Origin: Planctomycetota bacterium
Lineage (GTDB): Bacteria > Planctomycetota > Planctomycetia > Pirellulales > Pirellulaceae
Length of the DNA: 12,096 nt
Assembly: GCA_023430365.1 (NCBI GenBank)
Contig: JAEZAS010000020.1
Coordinates: 1-12,096, forward strand
Direction of reading: 5' to 3'
Part shown: piece after piece, positions 1-6,602 of the stretch
How positions within the stretch are numbered: position 1 is the first letter of the stretch
Layout: every line of letters begins with the position of its first letter
Notes under the pieces: generated by a model
Database searches by the model: none
Seen by the model: only the letters and a program-made list of their open reading frames with translations
Told to the model about the DNA's origin: nothing
Translations under genes and position numbers: made by a program

Positions 1-1
1 C

Positions 2-1609
2 ACCACCGGGCAAGGCCTCCTGCAGTCGATGGGCTGGGACGATCCGCTGGCGCCCGAGAACGGCGCAGGAGATGCCGCCTCTGCGCCCGCAGCTTCCGCA
101 GTGGATGCGTCGGCGGTCGAAAAGCCAGCTCGCCCTGCCTGCTGGCGGCGGCTGTTTCAGCACGAGGATCAGCCGGCGGCGCATGGCCGGTGGGTCGTTT
201 ACTTCTCGGTGGCGGCGCTGCCGCTGTTTGGCTTAGGACAGTTCTTCATCCCCGTCTCCGACACCGCCGGGCGGCGGTTTGCGTTCTGGATGCTGGTGAT
301 TTACGTGGGGAGCGCACTCGGCCTGTTGCTCACGACGAGCTTCCTGGGCCTGCGCCGGTACATCCGCCAGCGGCAATTGGAAATGCCGGTCGAAATGGCG
401 GCCGCGTGGCTTGGCGTCGGGGTGGCGATGATCCTTGGGCTGCTCGCCGCCGCGGCGCTGCTCCCCCGGCCGGCGCCGGAATACAGCGTTGCCGACGCAG
501 TGCAGCAGCGCATCGGCCGGTTCACCTCCCCCGATCGCTCGGCGTCGCGGATGGGCTTCGGCTCCGAAGGAACGGAGTCGGAGAACATAGAGGGATCGGC
601 AGCCGGCAAGACGAGCGGCGAAGACTCCAGCGAGAACGGATCGGCGGAACGCTCTGGAGAAAATCAGGGACAGAGCGGCTCCGGCGGCGAGCCGAACGCC
701 TCAGGGAAATCTGAACGGCAGGGTGGCGACTCGTCTAATGGTGCAACGGGTGAATCCGACAAGTCGGGGGGCGGTGGAAATGGAAAAACCGGTTCCGCCT
801 CGGGCAAGCAAGAATCAGGTTCCTCGGGGTCTGAATCGGGCGAGAAACAGGAATCGTCTCGCGCGGATGCCGACAACCGTCAGCCAACCTCACAAACCGA
901 TGACGGTCAGCCGATGCAGCGCAGCGATTCGGCGGGCAGCGAGCGGGCCGCGACATCGCAGGGGAGTCGCCCGACACAGTCGGCCGCGCAATCTCAAGCG
1001 TCTGAGCCATCGCCAGCACGATCGCCGCCGATCCTCCAGCAGGCGATGTCGAATCTGGGCAATCTCCTTCGCTACGCCTTCTACGCGGCGCTCGCCATCG
1101 TTGCTGCGATCCTCGCCTGGAAGTACCGGCGCGAGTTGCAAGCGGCCTGGCAGCAATTGCTCAAGGAGTTGAGCGAATTGTGGGCTCGCTGGTTCGGCGG
1201 TGAGAAGAAAGATGTCAGCTCGCCGCAGGACGTTTCGGTAGCGGCGCCGCAAAAGACGTTTCGCGATTTTCCCAACCCCTTCGTCAGCGGTCAGGCCACG
1301 CGGATGACACCGCCGCAGCTCGTCCAATACTCGTTTGAGGCGTTACAGGCCTGGGGACGCGAGTTCGCGATTGCTCGTGAGGAGGGGCAGACGCCGCATG
1401 AGTTCAGCGAGTCGCTGGCCGCCTATCAACCGACGATTGATGTGCCGGCCCGGCAACTGTCGGAGATCTACAGCCGGCTGGCCTATGCCCGGCAGGCCCC
1501 TCCGCCTCAGACGGCGGCAATCCTGCAAACACTGTGGCGGGCGATGAGCGAAGTCGCCCATCGGCCGGTCAACGGCGACACTGCGGGCAGACCTGTTGGT
1601 AGCGCGTGA
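2..1609 (+). CDS. DUF4129 domain membrane protein, probably 5'-partial
   Basis: The reading frame is open from base 2. The first ATG is at 29, but no ribosome site supports it, so the true start may lie before the window. Counting from that ATG (526 residues), there are three predicted membrane segments (about 56-76, 85-107 and 125-145), then a hydrophilic Ser/Gly/Glu/Gln-rich linker at about 170-335. A fourth membrane helix (about 347-365) follows. The C-terminal region, about 428-512, resembles DUF4129: it has the family-like run YSFEALQAWGREFAIAREEG, then TPHEF and a Tyr-rich helix. In many bacteria DUF4129 proteins sit beside MoxR ATPase, DUF58 and transglutaminase genes; here the upstream side is cut off, so that cannot be tested. 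The molecular function is unknown. The last 41 bp overlap the convergent zinc-finger gene. Family call fairly sure; start unsure. Confidence 0.8.
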   Translation, partial: TTGQGLLQSMGWDDPLAPENGAGDAASAPAASAVDASAVEKPARPACWRRLFQHEDQPAAHGRWVVYFSVAALPLFGLGQFFIPVSDTAGRRFAFWMLVIYVGSALGLLLTTSFLGLRRYIRQRQLEMPVEMAAAWLGVGVAMILGLLAAAALLPRPAPEYSVADAVQQRIGRFTSPDRSASRMGFGSEGTESENIEGSAAGKTSGEDSSENGSAERSGENQGQSGSGGEPNASGKSERQGGDSSNGATGESDKSGGGGNGKTGSASGKQESGSSGSESGEKQESSRADADNRQPTSQTDDGQPMQRSDSAGSERAATSQGSRPTQSAAQSQASEPSPARSPPILQQAMSNLGNLLRYAFYAALAIVAAILAWKYRRELQAAWQQLLKELSELWARWFGGEKKDVSSPQDVSVAAPQKTFRDFPNPFVSGQATRMTPPQLVQYSFEALQAWGREFAIAREEGQTPHEFSESLAAYQPTIDVPARQLSEIYSRLAYARQAPPPQTAAILQTLWRAMSEVAHRPVNGDTAGRPVGSA

Positions 1610-2036
1610 CGCCCGCCGACGACTTGCGCATCACGAGCGGCGAGCCGCAGCGCTCGCAATAGTCGTCGCCGCTGAACGTTTCGCCCCGGTCGACCTTGCC
1701 CTGACATCCGGCGCACAGGTCCGATTCGGGAAACAATTCGACGCGTTCGGGCGGAATCATCCCCCCGCAGGCCATGCAGGGGCGTGGCGGCGGAAGATCG
1801 TCGAAATCGTCCCCGCTGGTCTCTTGCGGAAGATAGCCGGGCGACTCGCAGGCCGGGCACTTCAGCTCAGCTGACTTGGAACGAGCCAGTTCGAGCAACA
1901 AGCCGATATCGCGGCCGTCGTCCCGCCGCAACATGCCCAAATCGCGCAGGCGATCGATCAGCTCGCGCCGGCCCGATTGCTCTTTGCGCCCGCAACGGGC
2001 GCAGGTCCATTCCAAGAAAACGCGTGGCTGCGACAT
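1569..2036 (-). CDS. Cysteine-rich zinc-ribbon protein with TraR/DksA-type C4 finger
   Basis: This 155-residue protein has twelve cysteines in six CxxC pairs: 12/15, 60/63, 87/90, 108/111, 127/130 and 150/153. The third and fourth pairs have the C-x2-C-x17-C-x2-C spacing of the DksA/TraR finger, with the typical text CMACGGMIPPERVELFPESD between them. The last two pairs look like a C-terminal zinc ribbon. The first two could form a third site around a short helical stretch (about 22-55). The long coiled coil that E. coli DksA inserts into RNA polymerase is absent, so a DksA-like role in transcription should not be assumed. The start at 2036 (MSQPRVFLEW) is preferred over an upstream in-frame ATG at 2129, because the extra 31 residues look non-conserved and overlap a promoter-like sequence. 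No clear Shine-Dalgarno is visible. It lies 123 bp downstream of the transglutaminase-like gene on the same strand. Confidence 0.78.
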   Translation of the reverse strand: MSQPRVFLEWTCARCGRKEQSGRRELIDRLRDLGMLRRDDGRDIGLLLELARSKSAELKCPACESPGYLPQETSGDDFDDLPPPRPCMACGGMIPPERVELFPESDLCAGCQGKVDRGETFSGDDYCERCGSPLVMRKSSAGVTRYQQVCPQCRR

Positions 2037-2100
2037 GAGCTTACAGGGCGGTGGCAAAAGGTTCGGGCGGGTCAGGCGCCGTGGCCGGCTGCCCCACCTC

Positions 2101-2129
2101 ACTCTAGCCACGTCCTGCCGGTGGCTCAA
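2101..2129 (-). promoter_or_regulatory. Candidate sigma70-like promoter for the zinc-ribbon gene
   Basis: Read on the minus strand there is TTGAGC (2129-2124), a 17-bp spacer and TAGAGT (2106-2101). Each hexamer matches the consensus at four of six positions. It would start RNA near 2094, giving a leader of about 58 nt before the start at 2036. It lies between two co-directional genes, so it would be an internal promoter. Support is sequence match only. Confidence 0.35.
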
Positions 2130-2159
2130 TGACCGACAGGTTGCTCACCGCCTGCGAAG

Positions 2160-2861
2160 CTAGAGCAGCGTCTCTTCCAGCGCCTGGCGCAATTCGAGCA
2201 TCGCCGCCAGGTCGTCGAGGCGATTGTCTGCGGCAAACACAGCGACCAGGTTGGCAATAATCCTGCCGATCCACTGCGAATGACTGGCTGGACGGAGCAG
2301 GAGGTCGTTGCGTGGAACCGGCTGGGCCGACACCTGTTCGAGGCGACGGAAAGCCTCTTCGCGCGAGAGCAAGGCTCCGCCGAAGAAGGGATCGACGATC
2401 GCAGGGCCCTCGTCGGTGACGACGCGGACCAGGAAGTGGTTGGGAGCATTCACCCCTTCCACTTGCAGCCCCACCTGATCGCCGACGGCCTTGTAGAGCA
2501 GCGAAAGCAAAATCGGCAAGCCGCTCCGCGTGGCGAGCACGGCGGGCAAGTAGCTGCCCAGAGCGAAACGCTCGTGCTGGTTGTTGCCGACGAAGCCTTC
2601 CTCCTCGAACAGCACTTCGTGCAAATGAGCCAGGAGCGCGTTGTTGGTTGGATTCCGGACCCGCCGCCGCACTCGTTCCGCCAGGGCCGCGATATCCTCG
2701 CGGACCCACTGCGGATCGACGTCGTCGAGAGCATGGAGTGATACAGCAATCGCCGCGTCGACCAGTCCGTCGGTCGTATGCAGGGCGGAAAGAGCATCAA
2801 CGAAACGGAAGTAAGCTTCTTCACTACAGGACTTAGGATACGCCGACAGGTCTGAGCTCAT
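2160..2861 (-). CDS. SirB1-type transglutaminase-like family protein
   Basis: This 233-residue protein matches the SirB1/transglutaminase-like core 2 layout. There is an N-terminal helical region with NNALLAHLHEVLFEEEGFVGN (residues 73-93), then SYLPAVLATRSGLPILLSLLY (103-123), EGVNAPNHFLVRV (135-147) with His142, and IVDPFFGG (155-162) with Asp157. The core corresponds to the family's R-x-G-I-P-hydrophobic, GHFLVR and DPF-GG blocks. The only cysteine is Cys12, outside the core, so no classical Cys-His-Asp triad is present and transglutaminase or protease activity is doubtful. The family's biochemical role is not established. The start at 2861 is chosen because GGTGAG (2870-2865) lies just upstream. 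An ATG at 2879 in the same frame is possible and would add MKKGEI. It is the first gene of a minus-strand pair with the zinc-ribbon gene. Confidence 0.8.
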   Translation of the reverse strand: MSSDLSAYPKSCSEEAYFRFVDALSALHTTDGLVDAAIAVSLHALDDVDPQWVREDIAALAERVRRRVRNPTNNALLAHLHEVLFEEEGFVGNNQHERFALGSYLPAVLATRSGLPILLSLLYKAVGDQVGLQVEGVNAPNHFLVRVVTDEGPAIVDPFFGGALLSREEAFRRLEQVSAQPVPRNDLLLRPASHSQWIGRIIANLVAVFAADNRLDDLAAMLELRQALEETLL

Positions 2862-2879
2862 GATCTCACCCTTTTTCAT

Positions 2880-3330
2880 GTCGCTAGGAAACCTGCCCCT
2901 GTGCTGTCCCGCACATTGCCTTATCCCTAACCCGCAAAACGGAGTCCGCAAAACACTTCTATTCCCATTCGCGGCTTGCTCCGCGTTATTTCACTCCCCT
3001 TGGATGGACTCACTGGGCCTAGTGCACAGTTGCACAGAATACCGCAGCAAGTGCCAGCAGTCTGTCACCGCAAATTGGGGGGACGACAATTTCGTGAGCC
3101 TGCGAAGGGGGCGTCGCCTCTTGCCTTTTGCGGCAAATGGCATGGCGTTGGCAAATTCCCGTAACGATACCAGCTGCCGAGCACACAGAAGGGAGTTTGG
3201 GCAGCAACGGGCAACGGATCACCCTAGATGCGGACGCTTGGTCAAAGGGCGTCCCTAACCACAGGATCACTACCCGCTGCTGGCACCCCTGGTGTCAGCG
3301 TAAGTCGAACAAGCAAAAAGATTTATTTGA
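2880..3330. other. Gene-poor intergenic stretch
   Basis: This segment lies between the divergent transglutaminase-like gene and the kinase gene. Open frames here have no recognisable family content and no ribosome site. Several small inverted repeats occur: CGCGG/CCGCG near 2971-2988, AAATT/AATTT at 3072-3092, TTGCC/GGCAA at 3121-3136, and GGACGC/GCGTCC at 3232-3254. I could not fit a tRNA or a known riboswitch to it. Base composition is less GC-rich than in the genes around it. Confidence 0.5.
3279..3299. repeat. Hairpin: 9-bp inverted repeat upstream of the kinase promoter
   Basis: GCTGGCACC (3279-3287) and GGTGTCAGC (3291-3299) are inverted copies with one G-U-type mismatch and a three-base CCT loop. 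It ends 31 bp before the -35 element at 3331. No T-run follows on either strand, so an intrinsic terminator is unlikely. An operator or a structural repeat are both possible. Confidence 0.5.
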
Positions 3331-3359
3331 TTGACCGGGTTTTCCGGGCCGACTAGAAT
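3331..3359 (+). promoter_or_regulatory. Strong sigma70-like promoter for the kinase gene
   Basis: TTGACC (3331-3336) and TAGAAT (3354-3359) are separated by exactly 17 bp. Each hexamer differs from consensus at one or two positions, which makes this the best promoter match in the window. An A/T-rich stretch lies just upstream at 3311-3330, as an UP-like element would. Predicted RNA start is near 3366, giving a leader of roughly 150 nt before the preferred start at 3519. Confidence 0.6.
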
Positions 3360-3518
3360 TGGGCGGAAAGGACGCCAGTTTTCTAGTGACTTCCGGTTCT
3401 CGGGAGACAACTGTGCCCATGACGGGCGTTTGAATTGAATTGCCGCGCGACTCTCGCTTCTCTCGTGTTGAGCGGCAGACAACCCACTTTCCACACCTTG
3501 GTGGCAGGCTACGTCTCG

Positions 3519-6470
3519 ATGCCTAGCGAACAGGGCTCCAAGACGATCACAGGGACAGCGGAATCTGCTGCCACACGGCCAGCTTCTGCGCCTGGTTCCG
3601 ATGTCACCGCTACGACTCCGCAAACGCAGTTTCCGTTCGACGCTGCCACCGGCGCGACGCCGGACGAAAAGACGATCATTTCCAAGACGTCTCCTGCTTC
3701 CGATTCGGCCCCGCCCCTCATTCTCACGCCGCAGCACCTCGGCCAGACGCTGATCGGCAAGCGACTCGACCACTACGAGCTGGTGGAGTTCGTCGGGGGA
3801 GGCGGCATGGGGGCCGTTTTCCGGGCCACCGACACGCGATTGGGCCGCACCGTGGCGGTTAAGGTGCTCTCGCGCGATCAGACGGACGACGACACGATCC
3901 GCCGGTTCCGTAACGAGGCCCAAAGCGCCGCCCGCCTTGACCATCCGAACATCGCCCGCGTCCACTTCGTGGGAGAGGATGCCGGCTGGAACTACATCGT
4001 TTTCGAATTCATCGACGGGGTGAACCTCCGCGACCTGGTCGAGCGGGATGGCCCGCTCTCGGTCGACTCGGCTCTGAACTTCACGTTGCAGGTGGCCGAG
4101 GCCCTCTCGCACGCCTCGAGCCGCGATGTCGTGCATCGCGACATCAAGCCGTCGAACGTGCTTGTCACGCCTTCTGGCGCGGTCAAGTTGGTTGACATGG
4201 GGCTGGCCCGGTTGCACCAGGTGGAGTCGTCTTCGGACGACCTCACGGCAAGCGGCGTGACGCTGGGCACGTTCGACTACATCTCGCCCGAACAAGCGCG
4301 CGATCCGCGGTCGGCGGACGTTCGCAGCGACATTTATTCGCTGGGCTGCACGCTCTACTTCATGCTGATCGGCCGGCCCCCCTTCCCGGACGGCACGGCG
4401 CTGCAAAAACTGTTGCGGCACAACGGCGACGATCCACCCGATCCGCGTCTGTTCCGCCCGGACCTTCATCCGAAGGTGGCGGCGCTGGTCGCGCGCATGC
4501 TCGCCAAGCGTCCGTCGCAGCGGCAGCAGTCGCCCGATTTGCTGATCCAGGAGATCGTGTCGCTCGGCGATCAGTTGGGCCTCGAGTTCGCCCGCCGGAA
4601 GCAAGCGGCGTGGGTCGCTCCCGCCGCTCCACCAACGTTGTGGGACCGCGCGGCGCCGATCGCCGTGCCGCTAATCGTGCTCGGCGTGGTTCTCGTTGTG
4701 CTCGACGCCCTGCTGCCGCCAAGCACGAGCACCGCCGACGTTGCGCTGCGACCCACGTTTACGAAACCAGCGATCAGCACCGCTCCGCCGGCCGCCAATA
4801 CCGGCAGCGCCGCGTCGGAACTGGTGACGCGGCCACTCCACAATCCCGACCGCAGCCTCCGGCGCAGTGGTCCTCCCCTGGAAAGCCCCAAGGCTTTGAC
4901 GGGGGTCACCGCGGGGGACGGCTCGCCCTCCTCGAATCCGCAGACTCCCATGACGACGCCACTCCCTGGCGCCGTGGACGACGCGAGCGAGGACGCAGCT
5001 CCCAGCCCGCCGATTGCAGGCTCTCCCGCCAGTGATGCGAGCAGCGCGGCAACCCTGCCCCTGGCTTCGCCACCAGCGACCACCGACCGAAATCCGACAA
5101 CCACATCGAGCGCGGCCGGCAACAGCGCGACCTCCGCCGCCACCGAGACGAAGCCGGTGGTCACCAAGCTCGTCGTTCAGCCGCGGGCTGAGACCAGCGT
5201 CGTCGATTCGGTCGAGACCGTTGGTTCGCTTGCAGCGGCGTGTCGGCGGGCGGCCGAGCTTGGCGTGAACGAAATCGAATTGCACTTCGATGGCGACTTG
5301 ATCGAGAAGCCGTTCGAGATCAGCTCGTCGCGCCTGGCGATTCGGGCCGGTGCCGGTTTCCGTCCCCGCATCGTGTTTCAGCCTGGGCTGACGACGTCGG
5401 CCGAGCAGCGGCAAATGATCCGGCTCTCGGGCACGGCGACCTCGCGGTTGACGATCTCGGGCGTCGCATTGCGGATGGAGCTTCCGGCGGAGCCATCGTT
5501 CGGCTGGGCACTGATCGCCTTGCAGCCGGCGCAGAGCATCGACATCGCCGATTCGGTGCTCACCGTGCAAGACACGGGCACTTACGGCGGATCGGTGCAC
5601 GAACAGGTGGCGATGTTCTACGTGTCGCCGCGGCGCATGACCGACACGATGACGATGGAAGACGAATCGGCGATGGCGCCGCAGTTGATGATCGGCCTGA
5701 CCCGGACAATCGCCCGCGGCGAGGCGACGCTCGTCTCGATGCCCGATGAAAGCCCGCTCAAGCTGGCCTGGAATCAGGGCCTGCTGGCCGTGAGTGGCCG
5801 GCTGATCGAAACAGGGGGCACCATCCTGAAGCCCAAATGGTTCGGCCGGGTCGAAATCGATCTCGATCACGTCACGGTGGTCGCCCAGCACGGCCTGCAC
5901 CAGATGCGTCGTCGGGGCGGGGCTGCCCATCAGCTCGATGTCGATGTGCGGAGCAATCGCAGCATCCTGTTCACCGCGCCCGATTCGCCGGTGTTTGAGT
6001 TCGTCGATGTTCCGTCGGTCGATGGTGTGAAGCTGACGTTCGACGGAGCGGACAACTGCTATCCGCGGCCCGATGTGGTCTTTCTGCGTGTGAAAACGCC
6101 CGACGGTGAGGAAGCGTTGGAGTTCGACCTGGAGAACCGCTCGCGCTGGTCCGCCGAGCGCCGGCCGGACCTGGGAGTGGTCTGGAAGTCTCCGGCTCCT
6201 CCTGGTTCGCCGCTGCACGAGCACACCAAGGCGAACTACGTGCAGGACGACATGGCGATGAACGACGCCGGTTTCGATCCGGCGCTGCTGCCCGATGTGC
6301 CGCAGGCGATCGTGGAAGCTCCCGCTCCCGACGAAGCGCTCTCGACCGGCAGCGACGACGACGATCCGCCCCCTGCTCCGCCCGCTTCGGTACCGTCGCC
6401 GACCGGGATGCGAATCCCGGCTACGTCGGGCGATCCGATGTCGCGCGCCCCACGCAGCAGCCTGAAATAG
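3519..6470 (+). CDS. Transmembrane Ser/Thr protein kinase with large C-terminal domain
   Basis: This 983-residue protein carries a Hanks-type kinase domain at about 85-350. The Gly-rich loop is VGGGGMGAVF (92-101), the ATP-binding Lys115 is in AVKVL, and the catalytic HRDIKPSN has Asp208. The metal-binding motif is DMG (226-228) rather than DFG, a variant that I associate with planctomycete kinases, and YISPE (254-258) replaces APE. All residues needed for catalysis are present. One membrane helix follows (about 380-401), then a Pro/Ala/Ser/Thr linker (about 402-555). The 400-residue C-terminal region holds repeated short beta-like strands such as RLAIRAG and RLTISGVALRM, suggesting a pectate-lyase-like beta-helix, and the protein ends in a Pro-rich tail. 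Topology would put the kinase in the cytoplasm and the C-terminal region outside. The frame also opens at a TTG at 3435, but the ATG at 3519 is preferred because the first 28 residues look unlike a conserved N-terminus. Substrates unknown. Confidence 0.9.
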   Translation: MPSEQGSKTITGTAESAATRPASAPGSDVTATTPQTQFPFDAATGATPDEKTIISKTSPASDSAPPLILTPQHLGQTLIGKRLDHYELVEFVGGGGMGAVFRATDTRLGRTVAVKVLSRDQTDDDTIRRFRNEAQSAARLDHPNIARVHFVGEDAGWNYIVFEFIDGVNLRDLVERDGPLSVDSALNFTLQVAEALSHASSRDVVHRDIKPSNVLVTPSGAVKLVDMGLARLHQVESSSDDLTASGVTLGTFDYISPEQARDPRSADVRSDIYSLGCTLYFMLIGRPPFPDGTALQKLLRHNGDDPPDPRLFRPDLHPKVAALVARMLAKRPSQRQQSPDLLIQEIVSLGDQLGLEFARRKQAAWVAPAAPPTLWDRAAPIAVPLIVLGVVLVVLDALLPPSTSTADVALRPTFTKPAISTAPPAANTGSAASELVTRPLHNPDRSLRRSGPPLESPKALTGVTAGDGSPSSNPQTPMTTPLPGAVDDASEDAAPSPPIAGSPASDASSAATLPLASPPATTDRNPTTTSSAAGNSATSAATETKPVVTKLVVQPRAETSVVDSVETVGSLAAACRRAAELGVNEIELHFDGDLIEKPFEISSSRLAIRAGAGFRPRIVFQPGLTTSAEQRQMIRLSGTATSRLTISGVALRMELPAEPSFGWALIALQPAQSIDIADSVLTVQDTGTYGGSVHEQVAMFYVSPRRMTDTMTMEDESAMAPQLMIGLTRTIARGEATLVSMPDESPLKLAWNQGLLAVSGRLIETGGTILKPKWFGRVEIDLDHVTVVAQHGLHQMRRRGGAAHQLDVDVRSNRSILFTAPDSPVFEFVDVPSVDGVKLTFDGADNCYPRPDVVFLRVKTPDGEEALEFDLENRSRWSAERRPDLGVVWKSPAPPGSPLHEHTKANYVQDDMAMNDAGFDPALLPDVPQAIVEAPAPDEALSTGSDDDDPPPAPPASVPSPTGMRIPATSGDPMSRAPRSSLK

Positions 6471-6522
6471 GTCGCTCTCGCGGCGGGCTGGCGGTTCGCT
6501 TCGGCCTCGCTGCTTCGCCGGT

Positions 6523-6550
6523 TTGCGTGGCGCGGCGGACTCCTTAGAAT
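6523..6550 (+). promoter_or_regulatory. Weak candidate promoter for the ABC transporter operon
   Basis: TAGAAT at 6545-6550 is the same -10 hexamer as at the kinase promoter. A poor -35 (TTGCGT, 6523-6528) lies 16 bp upstream. RNA would start near 6557, about 46 nt before the lipoprotein gene. Without it the operon would depend on read-through from the kinase gene. Confidence 0.3.
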
Positions 6551-6602
6551 GGCCTGCGGTTCTGTGTCGCTTCCCCGCCGCCCACGGTCGCAAGGATCGC
6601 CC

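Noticed and set aside
3232..3254. GGACGC/GCGTCC hairpin as an intrinsic terminator
   Set aside because: The stem is only 6 bp with an 11-base loop and no T-run, and no gene on either strand ends here.
2860..3258. Plus-strand open frame of 132 codons in the intergenic stretch
   Set aside because: No ribosome site, no recognisable motif, mixed composition, and it begins inside the start region of the minus-strand transglutaminase-like gene.
3435..3518. TTG start that would extend the kinase by 28 residues
   Set aside because: TTG is a rare start, no Shine-Dalgarno precedes it, and the extension has no recognisable feature. It is not excluded.
3270..4604. Minus-strand open frame of 444 codons over the kinase domain and promoter
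   Set aside because: It reads through the Hanks motifs on the opposite strand and through the promoter and leader, with no domain of its own.
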